A stretch of 64,000 nt of DNA from Aporrectodea caliginosa (Eukaryota; Annelida; Clitellata; Crassiclitellata; Lumbricidae). Where the stretch lies: assembly GCA_020284085.1 (NCBI GenBank), contig JACEVL010000147.1, forward strand, positions 1,435,001 through 1,499,000. The letters are read 5' to 3'. Position numbers and translations under genes: made by a program. The notes under the pieces are model-generated. The model had not been told where the DNA came from. It worked only from the letters and a program-made list of their open reading frames with translations, and made no database searches. Below, piece by piece: positions 52,577 to 63,151 of the stretch. Each line of letters opens with the position of its first letter. Positions within the stretch are counted from its first letter, which is position 1.

Positions 52577-55500
52577 AGTCTGCCAAAGAAAAGACCGAGA
52601 TTGTGAACTTCAACAGCATCTGCACCAGTGACTAATCTGTGCACTGTGTGTGCACCCTCCGCAAAGTAGAACACTAGAAAATTTCTTACTTTGAAGTAGG
52701 CCTATACTGAGCCGAGGTTGAAAGGACTTCATCCAGTCATCGATGTGAATAAAACAGCTCAATGATGTGACCCAGACCGCAGATGCTGGACGTCGGTAAC
52801 TCGGTAACAATAGGCCAACGGAAGTCATATTGAGCCATAAGCGTAAAGGTGACCACGCAGACCATGCTTCGATGTTATCGTAAGCGTAAACTCCAAATTT
52901 ATAAAACGCGGAGCACCAGCTTGCTACCGAGCGCTGCGTCGTAGCAGAGAGTTGTCCAGAGACCGATTAGGCATAATTAGAATGTAGAAAATCGCATTTA
53001 TCATCAATTGTAGGCCCACTGAATAATCCACCACTAACTGCAGTAATGTAAAATTTAAACAAAGCCTTTTCTTGGAGCGATGACTGTTTCAGGAAGTTTT
53101 AGGCGTATCTAGGCCTACTAGAAGAGGTAGATCCCAATAAAGAGGCCATAAACTCATTCCTTTTCAGAAGAGACCTCTTCTGCAAGACCGTAATCTAAAA
53201 ACACTGGGCAACGCATATGATGCTGACATTTAGCCTACAATACATATCTGCAAATGTCATTTTAGTTCTTGCATGTCGGATAATAAACTTCCTATGCTGC
53301 GGTTGGAGACCGGGTTTTGAAAGCCGTGATATCCTTGCTCGAATTCAGCGCTAACTCCGACTGAAGCCTTGGTCAGCAGCAGAAGCGCGATGCGATTTCT
53401 TTCCAGAAGTCGTCTGAATGAAGCTGTCGTCATTAATCATCGGCTCAATTACAATGCGGGTCAGAGGTTCTGACCCGAATCTAGCTGAGTCCGTCGCGCT
53501 GTTGAAGACCCTTTAGTTGTGACAATAGCGTGATTTATATTGTCATCGTTTGTCAACTGAGATCCAACCGAGGCCGTTGATCACCGTCCAGTTGTTAGTT
53601 CTGTGCTGGATAACTGAGATCTGTTGACAATATTCTTCCGTCGACACTGATCGACGCACTTTGCATCTTAATGAACTTGTTGCTAAATATCTAAGGAGAA
53701 AGTGACGGGAAATGAATCGTGCGTGCTAATCATCCCAGGATGAAATTTCTATAGCGTCACGTGTAAGCAACAACAAGGGAAGGAAGTTCCCAAGAGGTAC
53801 GTGGCTGAATGAGTGGATCCGGAAGCATACATGTAATATAAAAGGGAATTTACATTGGTAGGCCTACGGCAATTGCATAGGCCCATGTATGGCGAAAAAT
53901 ATGAGAACCGAAACCTATTTAAGCTTAGGCTATATGTCATGAGACGAGCTTATGAACTTTCTCCTCCGTTTCCTTCATTGTTCTACATTTGCATACGAAT
54001 TTCTCGCGACTTTTCTCTTTAGTTTTCCGACTCTGTTTCCCTTATTGTCTAGGCTAATTATAAAGCAAAGCAAATATAACAAGTTTAAGATCCAAGAGAC
54101 TCTGAGATGCAAATAGTAAATGCCTCTCATGATGAGAGTACTCATCAATCGTTTCATGGTTTCAAGAGATTCTTTATCTTTATGCACGGACGGCTCTTGA
54201 CGAACATACCAAGCCATCAGTCACATGCAGAGTTGTCGATAAATAACCCAATGGGCTATAATAAAATTATAGGCTATAATCACTCGTGTCCCTATATATT
54301 GCTGTCAGATAGGTGAAAGTGTTCTGAAACAGTGTTACGATCGGTTTAAAAAATGCACTAGCACTTACAAAGCTACTGCTGGGAGCTACAGCTGAGGAAT
54401 GTTTCCGAAGAAGGAAGTCTAAGGCTTTATAGTCTATAAATGTGTAGATGAAGTCTATGTATGCTAAATCGCTTTCCTTAAGCGATGCTTATCAATTGCC
54501 GTTTAAGCTCGATGAGAACTATGGAAATGATGTTGCGATCTGACCCTTCAGGGAACGAGTTCGTTTGCACGAGGCTTTCGTTGCTCCCACGTTAGCAACG
54601 ACGCCGAGAACGCAAAATGTCAGATTCATATCCTGTTTCAATATGATAATCTTCCCGTGATAATCACCAGAATTATACCTCGACTGAAACTCCAATCGTC
54701 GGCCCATATACATCACTCGTAACCCTGTATCTATAAAGTAGTAGTAGTAGCAGCATCGCTGAGGAATGTTTCCGCAGAAGGAGCGCAAAGCCAATGCCAA
54801 GAAACCCACAGATTACACGCAACCACACTGGTTAACAGCTGCATAGGCCTTCATCATCTTTCCATCGCCGACCGCAGCGTAGAAATTAATTCAGCCAATT
54901 TGCACCATCGGCAATTAGCATATTTACGACGTGTCTGTTCTAGGATTCCCGACCAAAGCCCGTCACTTCAACACGGTGCTAAGCGGAAGCTCTTCAAAAA
55001 GTAGTTAATCATAATGCAGTAATCGAGTGCTATTGTGGCGTAATCCCCGCTCCACCCTCGGCTCACGAAGACGCCACTGATCTCCTGGTAATTGTTTTCG
55101 GAATTATTATGCGCAAAATGTATTTGCAATGAATAATCGCCTTCCGAAGGAGGGCCTTAAACAAAGCCCCAGGGGGAGGTTGTCGAGAGTTTGGTCGGTC
55201 AGGCCAGCCCCATCTGTGAGCTCCCAACAGGGCACAAGTGCCATTTACATACGCCTATATATCGACAGGCTCTCCTGTTGGAGTGGCGATTTGCGCGATG
55301 AGGCGTTGAATGGGAGGACCTCGGTTCGAGATGCAGAAAGCTGGTACAGTTGTTGAAAGTCCTGAAGTCAGTGTCCGTGAACACCATCTGAGCATAAATA
55401 AACCGATTGCCAAGCGATCAACTGAAGGACTCTTTCCGTGGAACGACCACGCCTCTTCTAAATCGGAAAGGTACGCAACAGTTCAATACGGAAAAGTGTA

Positions 55501-55741
55501 GGAATCACACAAACCTAGGCCTATAGCTAATGATATGCTACATTGCATAGGCTAGACTCTACTTTAGCTATAATTATGCTATTTACGTTATACTATCTTA
55601 TTATATAACAAGGTCTATATCGTTATTATTGATTAATAGGCCTATAGGGCCTACGCTTGAAAGTTGTTTAACTAGAAAACTCATACATGAAGAAAAACGT
55701 TATGGTAGGCAAAGTTCATAACAAACTATAAGCAGTGGTTC
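52577..55741. other. No gene recognised
   Basis: A - oriented tail signal (TTTCTATAGCGTCACG) is at 53748. GCTGAGGAATGTTTCCG plus AGAAGGA occurs at 54391 and 54758 as a direct repeat about 370 bp apart. ORFs of 62-96 codons on both strands have no recognised domain. Confidence 0.4.
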
Positions 55742-56003
55742 AAGAACAAGTCGGCGCGAGACAATTCGGCGCAGCGACATTTCTTGCAAACTGTTGTTTT
55801 CATAAATATACAATTCAAACAATTCCAAAGATTTTTACACTTGTGCTGTACTTTGTAATTGAAATCACTCGGCAAAAGCTGATGCTCAGTATTATAACTT
55901 TCTAATCTGCTAAAACCAAAGGCAAACATTCTTCACGATTGTGATTATAATTTGTCTTGCGCCGAATTGCCACACGCTGAATTGTCTTGTACCGAATTGT
56001 CCG
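55742..56003. mobile_element. Candidate non-autonomous element with ACAATTCGGCGC ends
   Basis: The left side has CAAGTCGGCGCGAGACAATT followed by CGGCGCAGCGAC. The right side, on -, has GGACAATTCGGTACAAGACA, ATTCAGCGTGTGG and CAATTCGGCGCAAGACAA. So short ACAATTCGGCG motifs face each other at both ends, as in the subterminal arrays at 1845-2616. No clean target duplication was found. Confidence 0.5.
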
Positions 56004-56400
56004 ATCACTATAATAAGCGCTATAGAAGTTAAAGGGTAAAGGCAATACAGCTTACACGCCGCTGTTGAAACTCGTCTAAAGCATGATCCTTGCAGGATTG
56101 GAGAATCCTTTGTCAGAAAAGTAAACACCAGGAAGACGTCTTTCTAACTCGCGCTCTTTCTCACATAGACCTAATAACTTACTGGAATAGGTTACCTATA
56201 GCATCTTACGACATGGCTTCTTGTTCTTTCGTTACCTCTATTCCGCAAAAGCTTGAAAACCATTTAGTTCAATGGGGGACTCTGTAAAAATGGCTGCTAT
56301 AGGTGGCGCCAGGATGGGATGTCGTTTGGCTACTCTAGGTAACATTGTGTGCTCTGTTGTGCGGTAGGTTTATTTCATAGACATCTTACATTTAATATAT
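56004..56400. other. Possible LINE C-terminal debris
   Basis: The + ORF at 56090-56287 includes LITYWNRLPIASYDMASCS and FVTSIPQKLENHL, reminiscent of the ..WNSLP....S...FK..L..H.. C-terminus of LINE ORF2 proteins. Too short to classify. Confidence 0.35.
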
Positions 56401-56659
56401 GATGTCTATGGTTTATTTACGCTAACGTGACTTTACGGAAGTACTGCTTAGACCACATCACATACTGGCGACGCCTATCGCCGCTTAAAGGAACTGCTCA
56501 CAGAGTCTCCCATTCCGATTTCCGTCGAAAGGTCGAGAGCGCCTCTGCTGCTGTTTGTCACAATCAGAAATGTCTAACTGAATTAGGGGTGCCTGAGCCG
56601 GGTCCTGCGCTCTGCCGCACGCCTTTGCGGAAGTACAGTATCCCCAAATTTGGCCACGT

Positions 56660-57136
56660 TTCAGGTTATATGCTGGATGTGCTTCATTGGCTCCCCCTAC
56701 TGCAGCGGATCTCGTATCGGATCATTGCTTTGGTCTGGCGGTCCTTACTGGGCCTAGCCCCTGCCTATCTACGCGACCTCTGCTGCCCTACCTTGGGTGC
56801 TCCGGGTCGTCGCTCGAGATCTCTCCGCTCTACTGAGCGGGGCGTGCTCAATGAGCTTATAATAGCTGTGCGGGCAAAAGGGACCATGAGCACTGCTCAT
56901 GGTCCCTTTGCCCGCACAGCTATTATAAGCAGAATCGGGCCTTCTCAGTGGTTGGCTTCTCCCTCTGGAACGGTCTCCCTTTGACGCTGCGCTTGCATCC
57001 CAGAATCCTCTCTGAATCTTTCTATACTTGCCTCAAAACTGTCCTTTTCAGCAGTGCTGGGGTCGGGAGCGCTCCTGAGTAGTAACCTTGAAGGGCGCTA
57101 TATAAAACTTCGTAATAAATGAATGAATGAATATTT
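56660..57136 (+). pseudogene. LINE 3' end (RT C-terminus plus tail)
   Basis: The + strand reads DVLHWLPLLQRISYRIIALV, WRSLLGLAPAYLRDL and PGRRSRSLRSTERGVL, then after a frameshift NRAFSVVGFSLWNGLPLTLR and LHPRILSESFYTCLKTVLF, ending with a stop at 57080-57082. The 3' tail GAAGGGCGCTATATAAAACT is followed by (AATG)n at about 57115-57136. This is a typical CR1/L2-like ORF2 C-terminus and short-repeat tail, and it ties the recurrent GGCGCTATATAAA signal to a LINE. The frame is broken near the 56855-56930 palindrome. Confidence 0.85.
56855..56930. repeat. 36-bp-arm palindrome inside the LINE
   Basis: GCTTATAATAGCTGTGCGGG ... at 56855 is the reverse complement of ...CCCGCACAGCTATTATAAGC ending at 56930. 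The arms differ by a single A in an A run and meet with almost no spacer. The right arm encodes the expected LINE peptide (GPFARTAII), so the left arm is an inverted copy inserted next to it. Confidence 0.95.
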
Positions 57137-57197
57137 TAATAAACTTAACGTATTTACCATTCACAGAGACCAATACCGCGGCGGCACTTTCTCGAAA

Positions 57198-60147
57198 ATG
57201 GTCTATGGACCTTGTTCGGTGAAATCGAACAACAACAGCAGTCTGTACCTCTACGAATCAGCGCTGCACTCAGGTGCTTGGCCTCTGATGACCTTTCCAC
57301 GTTCGGCAGTGGATCATCCGTGGCGCTATCTACCCAATTCCCTGGGTCCTATTCCGTGCCAGTCGCGAACTCTCAACCGGTGGATGTCACACATCACTGC
57401 ACACACGGGAAGCGCATTCATCCCGGTCAAACCACCAGCGTTCTCCTACCTGGCTCATGCAATGTTCGGGTGCCAAGATGGACCTTCCCGTCACCTACCA
57501 CCTGCCCTACTGCCCCGTGTCTCGCGGGTGTCCTCAGAGACGGAGGTCATCGATGGGTCGGTGCCATCACTGCCCCCACCACCGCCCCCGCCGCCGCCGG
57601 ACACTGTCCACTCCTCGGACATGAAGCGCTTGACCAGCGTCGATCAGATGCAACACAACGATGAACAACAGGTCAACAACGCTGACCTCAGAGAACTGGA
57701 AAAGTTCGCAACGAGTTTCAAGGCTCGACGCATTCGCCTCGGATTTACGCAGACCAATGTCGGTAATAATATATTATTTATTTATTTATTTATTTACTTA
57801 TTTATTTATTTATTTATTTATTTATATTTTGTCGATCAATATCCAGAGGGCCATGGTTATACGTCCAAGAAGTAGTATTTGAGATGAATCCGGATGGAAG
57901 AGAATGTGTGTGGATCGGATACGACCTGTCTATGTCTGGCAGAGAAAGTTATCTGCCTATACGTTAATTAAAGCGCTGTATTCCAATTGTGAGGCGTTGT
58001 AACTTGTAAACTCAGCCACTGCTCGTACACTGGTAGTGCCAGTCCCAAGCCTGGATTAAGGAGGAGGGCGACGCTAATAATCTATGTTATCGCACAGTGT
58101 CGTTAAACTGAAACTACAACTATACTTGTAACTTGTAAGAGAGAGCTTTTCTCTCGAGTCACCGGAAAGGCTGGAGAGACAACGTCGGAGGTCCGTGAGA
58201 AATTTTTGACCACTGCTGTTGAATGAGGCATGCTATAACCCTGTGGGTTACAGTTAATAAAACCTTAACGGCTGGCAGAGGCCACTCCGTATACCTATGG
58301 AATCAAACGGTCCAGACTCCAGAGTAGTATATAGATAGAACAAATTTACTTTTCATCAAAAACTTAAAATTCGTTTCACGTCGATGGCATTGCGGCTGAT
58401 AATGATTGCCATGATTGAAAGTAGAGTGTTTAATCTATTTATGAATTCCAGTAGGGCCTAACATGGACTTTCACTTAGCCCATACCATCATCACTATCGT
58501 CGTCGTCGTCATCATCGTCGTCATCTTCGTTCAATCGTTGTCGTCGTCGTCTTTGACCTCTTAGTCATCCCACTCGTAGTTTATCCTCAGCGTTCGTCAT
58601 GAGGCTAAATGGTCCATTTGTTGTCTTCCTGAAGGTAATTCTCTGGCAAAGGTGCATGGATCCGTCTTCAGTCAGACTACGATCTGTCGATTTGAGAACC
58701 TTCAGCTCAGCTATAAGAACGCCTGCAAACTGCGACCGATACTAAAACAGTGGCTGGAAGAGGCGGAACGAAATCAGGCCGACGATAAATCAGGTACAAT
58801 ACCTTTTGTAGGGCCTACAATTTGCTGAGATTATGAAGGATTTGCTGTTGAGCATTCCTGGGGATCTGCGGTTGTAATGATGTCAGTTGCAAATTTATAT
58901 AGTGCCACTCCAAGAGAGACTCATCAGAGGCGCTCCCGATAAACACCATAAAAATCATGATCGAAAAAAAATGGTCTTCAGGCGTTTACGGAAAAGAGAT
59001 GGTTCGAACACAGATTAGGTGTCTTCCGAACCACTTCAAACCCATGTTTTTAATTTGTAACTGAATATTTGTATAGCGCCTCTTCCAGACATTTAGAGGT
59101 GCCGTATAAGTGATGCCCCCGATCTGACGATAAAAGACCACGATTAAATAGAATGGTTTTATCCATAGTTGTAAAAAAACGTTTTTTCGTTTTTAATTTT
59201 TTTTCCAAAAAACGTCGTTTTTTTCGTTTTTTATTTTTCGTCACGTTTTTTTTCGTTTTTTATTTTTGTTATGTAACTTTAGTTATTTATTTAATGTCTG
59301 TTATTATTTGTTTAATTTAATTTTTGTCTGATATCCCTTACGTTGTCTCTGTCCTTTCAAAGATTCATCTAATTCAAGTCACTGTTTAGTGTCATCAGAT
59401 GAGAAATATTAAAACAGCAGAGTAGAGGAAATAAATTTTTAAACTTATTTGTATTTCTAAGTTATCAAAAATGCGAATTATTTTCTTTTCCGTTTTTTCC
59501 CCGTTTTTTTCCGTTTTTTTTTATTTTTTTCAATAAAACGACGTTTTTCCGTTTTTTATTTTTATTTTACCGTTTTTAACAACTATGGTTTTATCTGTGG
59601 CGAAATTAAAGTAGGCCTATTGGAAAGAGAAGAAACTTACGTCGCACGTTACATGGAAGCCTTAGAGACCAAGGCGAAACTAATATGAGACAGGCATAAT
59701 TTACCATAGCAGCCAGGGAAATTGACTGCATGAACTATATGACTGTCTATATAATAGCCTGTGGCGAGCTATCAATGAGCTACAGTGGTACCTAATGCAT
59801 AACTGCGTCAGTGGTGAGCATTGTTTTGATTGACAGGTGCCCTGGATCGTCGTAGGAAGCGTCGAACGACGATCGGTCTACGAGCGAAGGACGCCCTGGA
59901 AGACCACTTCCACCGTCATCCGAAGCCGTCTTCCTACGACATAGCACGCGTCGCTGCATCGCTTCGTCTGGACAAGGAGGTCGTACGCGTCTGGTTCTGC
60001 AACCGTCGTCAGAGGGACAAGAGGGTCAAGACGTCGCTCCATCTTGACCTCAGCTCAGGATGCAGTCGAGGGGAGATGGACGACGAGATGGACGGGGAAG
60101 GCGAGGAGGAGGAGAAGTTCAACAGCAGCAGACTTCATCTGATGTGA
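57198..60147 (+). CDS. POU1F1-like: POU class 1 (Pit-1-like) homeobox transcription factor
   Basis: Nuclear DNA-binding regulator. Coding exons 57198-57762, 58635-58793 and 59837-60147 (stop TGA) join in phase with GT-AG introns: 1035 nt, 344 aa. The POU-specific domain (about residues 166-241) has [24 protein letters not shown] across the splice, then [20 protein letters not shown] and KQWLEEAE. The homeodomain (about 247-306) has [15 protein letters not shown] and [20 protein letters not shown] with POU-diagnostic Cys50 and Asn51, followed by [29 protein letters not shown] and TQTNVG point to class 1 rather than classes 2-6. The linker is only about five residues. A nine-Pro run lies near residue 125 and an acidic tail near the C-terminus. 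The start is uncertain: the frame is open back to 57123, and an acceptor-like ACCATTCACAG ends at 57166, so an upstream exon may exist. Confidence 0.93.
57777..57826. repeat. (TTTA)n in POU1 intron 1
   Basis: About 12 TTTA units begin 14 bp after the splice donor at 57763. Confidence 0.9.
58893..59160 (-). repeat. Two tail-signal repeats in tandem, POU1 intron 2
   Basis: AAATTTATATAGTGCCACTC (58893) and ATTTGTATAGCGCCTCTTCC (59067) start two related segments, each continuing with AGAGG(C/T)GC, CCCGAT..A..ACCA..AAA and AATGGT. They are - oriented copies of the recurrent element, one after the other. Confidence 0.6.
59164..59587. mobile_element. 424-bp hAT-type MITE in POU1 intron 2
   Basis: The termini CATAGTTGT and ACAACTATG are perfect inverted repeats flanked by an 8-bp TSD, GTTTTATC, at 59156-59163 and 59588-59595. 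Both subterminal zones are packed with CGTTTTTTTCG/CGTTTTTTATTTT motifs. The middle (59270-59470) is ordinary AT-rich DNA. No coding capacity. It interrupts the second tail-signal repeat at its 3' flank, so it inserted later. Confidence 0.85.
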
Positions 60148-60359
60148 AACTCGCCATCAGCTGTTCCAGTCTTTTCAACAGCCATCTGTTCATGTGCCAT
60201 TTGTTTAGGATTTTGGGAAGCTATAGGTTAAGTTCTTTGCGTCAATGTAAATGTAAATAATGGCTGAAAATGTAAATCTTCCATATTTCGTTGCGTCACA
60301 CGAAATCTGCAGATCTGCTCAGACATCGGCGCTATAGCAGTCAAAACCTCAAATAACCA

Positions 60360-60365
60360 AATAAA
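60360..60365 (+). terminator. Candidate POU1 poly(A) signal
   Basis: AATAAA, 213 bp after the POU1 stop codon; the first canonical hexamer downstream. Confidence 0.4.
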
Positions 60366-60411
60366 TGTAGGCCCTACACGTTTTTCTATAGACCTATCGA
60401 CTGTAGGCCTA

Positions 60412-60470
60412 TCTGGCCTCGACCCTGATAATTTTTCAATGAATTTATCGGAGGAGTTCCTTGACCACTG
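60412..60470 (-). mobile_element. SINE family, 3' fragment
   Basis: On - it reads CCGATAAATTCATTGAAAAA followed by TTATCAGGGTCGAGGCC, matching the 3' part of the 28908-29190 family. Confidence 0.65.
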
Positions 60471-61923
60471 TTGCCCTAGGCCTAGGCCTATTATAGGTTG
60501 TCATAGGTTGCTATGCCAGGTAAGAATCCATGGCTCATGCTAATTAAGATATAATTGTATTTTTTGGCTGAGAAGAATTAACTAGATCGTGTTCAAATGG
60601 ATGAATAATTTACGTTTTACTAGAAAGGCAGACGATCTACATAGGCCCAATTAAACGCTGTATAATCGAATATTCTACAAGTAATCCTTATACTCCAGGT
60701 CTTGAAAGTTAAGTCCTAATTTACAAGGCAAATGCGCATTCACAGAAATTACAGAGAGACAAAATAATGCAGATTTTTTACCTTACAACAGCAATCCCTT
60801 GATTATTATTGTGAATTTAATTGCTGTAAATATTTAGAAGTGACTGCTATTAAAATCGTCTCAACCAAAGAGATCACATTTTACTTTCATTAATATTCTG
60901 CATTGTCTGCAGGGCTCAGGCCAACGACAGGTCTATGTCTTTAACATAAGCAATTTTATCATGTTTATGTGTTTATTTAATAAAAGCATAGCGCTATATA
61001 AATAAAGAGTTATATTAGGCTATATTATTCACAGATGCCTATTAATCAATCGATTAATATGTGGAGAATTTAATCCAATACAATGACTTCTAAAGCGACG
61101 TTGTCATAATGCTCAAGACGCCATTAGATGTTCCATTCAAGGAAAATTGCAATCGAAAATCACAGGCCATTGGAAAATTCGGGTTGAAATCCGAGAAATC
61201 AGACTAAGCAGATGGGTATGGTATGATCGGGGAAATAGCATAGATCAGTCTTAGGCTTAGATCCGAGTAACATCAAAGAATTGACATAGCAAACTGATTT
61301 GGACAGTGAATTATAAACCTGTGGACCAGCGAGGCAGCGACCGAGAAATTCCGAGAACCCAACACTATTCGGATGCAAGTACAGCAAGAGTCATGGTGTT
61401 CATTGATCAAGTGCAATAATATTCGTATGAAGGGGCGGGGTGGGTAGAAACTTCGATAGGTGGGTTTGTTACAGTGTAGTACCGTACCGGTACTGTGTCA
61501 CTGAAGGGTAGATTTTAAAATGGATTCTTTGCTCAATGAGAAGCTAATGTAAAGATGCATTAAAGGCGATTCAAGGCATCATGAAAGGCCTATCAATTTT
61601 TGCTAGAGGCCTAGTTAATGTTGTACAATTTGTTGCACAGTACGCTACATACATCTTTCACCAACATTTGAAAACTATTCTCTTTCATCTCAGGCCTGAG
61701 TTGAAATCGCCCATTTGTGGTAATCTTGAAGGAACACTGCATAAATGCTCAGAAATAATTAATGAATGAAAGAGTGAATTAATTAATATTTATTTCTCAG
61801 TATAATTTCGACAGCAATGAGAAGCAGAATAAACGATTCATGCACTGATTTGCAAGATTCTGATTCAAGTAGTCGAACAGACGAGAACAAGTACCGGGTA
61901 ACATATTCGTCACATGCACAGAC
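60471..61923. other. No gene recognised
   Basis: TAGGCCTAGGCCTA at about 60480 and a tail signal AGCGCTATATAAATAAAG at 60989. A 62-codon - ORF (61199-61387) and a + ORF (61581-61769) with TYIFHQHLKTILFHLRPEL, loosely like a LINE C-terminus, are not called. Confidence 0.4.
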
Positions 61924-62110
61924 CAGTGGCGTAACGAAGGAGGGGCAGAGGGGCAGCCACCCTTTGGCGCAGCACCAGAGGGGTGCAAAATTAGCTTTCA
62001 GTGGTACACAGTACTATGAGAAGAACGATTAAAAGTCAACAAGAAAATTAAAAGGGGGCGCAGTCATCAACCCTTGCCCCTGGGCGCTGAAACCCTTCGT
62101 TACGCCACTG
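61924..62110. mobile_element. 187-bp MITE with perfect 16-bp TIRs
   Basis: CAGTGGCGTAACGAAG and CTTCGTTACGCCACTG are exact inverted repeats. The GC-rich interior has GGGCAGCCACCCTTTGGCGC-type sequence. The CAGTGGCGTAAC end matches the right end of the 24764-27061 element, pointing to hAT. The flanks GCACAGAC and, four bases beyond the right end, GCAGAGAC match 7 of 8, which may be a decayed target duplication. Confidence 0.75.
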
Positions 62111-62841
62111 CTTGGCAGAGACATAACATCGCATTTGGCGTTTTAATTAACATAACGCAGTATTTAGTTACAAAGATATTTAAATAAAGGTTAACTATGG
62201 CAAATAGCTAATATTATGAAGATAGAAGAAAGTTGCCAGAAAAGATTTTTAGGTGGTGCTCCTGTGGCAGAACTCTTGGAAATAGTTGAACTGTCGTCGA
62301 CTTCAAGAGAATCTGATTTGAAAACTGAAATAGAAGCAATTCAGATGGATTAACCTCTCACATACGTATGCCGTTCAAAGGAATATGTAATGTAAACGAA
62401 CAGTTATATAGCGCCCCATTGTTCTGCGCGTGGGCCTATACTTTATCATACAGAGTAGCCTACCTTTGTACTTGTAATCGTTACGCATACTGCCATTAAT
62501 AATAGGCCTACTCGTAAAGTTTACCCACTTTTAACACGTGACATGTAGGCGTAGGCCTGTTGTGTAGGCTATAAGTATTAAAACAATTTACTTAAATAGG
62601 CTTAGGCTAAGCCTAATCGATAGATCAGCTAGACAAATTATAACTGGTCCGTCTTTTCAAAGCATGGTTTTGATTTATAAAAACTCTATTTTGGGGAATA
62701 AAAATTAATTTATGACTTTAGGCTTCTGTGTATCATGGAAAATATACTTCGTGCATATAAACAAAAACAGAGATTACACAACAAAAGGCAGCTATATATA
62801 GGGCCCGGAAAAAGTAAGGAAGCACACATTTCTTTACTTAC
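62111..62841. other. No coding exon recognised
   Basis: A - oriented tail signal (TTATATAGCGCCCC) is at 62403. It should include the start of the intron following the 62842-63151 exon on the - strand. Confidence 0.4.
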
Positions 62842-63151
62842 TGCTGGATTCCTTGAGTTTGCGATTGTCATCCGTTGGCTGGTCATCTTCTTTTTCTTCT
62901 CGTATTTCTTCGTGAAGATTCTGCAACTCGTCTTCATCCAAGGAAGGACCTTGTGGTTGGCTAAACTCGGTTGGAAGCGGAGGAGGTGTTCTTTGCAGCT
63001 GGAGGGCGTCCTCCTCGTCTTCCCGTCGAAAGATCTCGTTGTTCAGTCGCGGAGTGGAATCCTCACGAGGCCTGGTGTCCGCTGATCCTGATCCATTAGG
63101 ATCCAGTAGGTTAAGTGATTCAGTTGTGACCGGTTCGTCTGTGCTGGACAT
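62842..63151 (-). CDS. First coding exon of an unidentified acidic protein
   Basis: The - ORF starts MSSTDEPVTTESLNLLDPNG with a purine at -3. It continues through STPRLNNEIFRREDEEDALQ, a short Pro segment (RTPPPLPTEF) and LDEDELQNLHEEIREEKEDD, and reaches KLKESSS, where AATCCAGCA is followed by a perfect GTAAGTAAAG donor; 103 codons plus one base. The composition is hydrophilic, Asp/Glu-rich and likely disordered, with a possible short helix in ELQNLHEEIREEKE. No signal peptide or membrane segment. The donor plus clean ORF make a real exon likely. I do not recognise the family; later exons are not identified toward 60 kb. Confidence 0.6.

Noticed and set aside
56427..56984. A 185-codon host gene
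   Set aside because: Its C-terminal half is LINE ORF2 sequence, its frame breaks at the palindrome, and the frame-shifted continuation also matches the LINE C-terminus.
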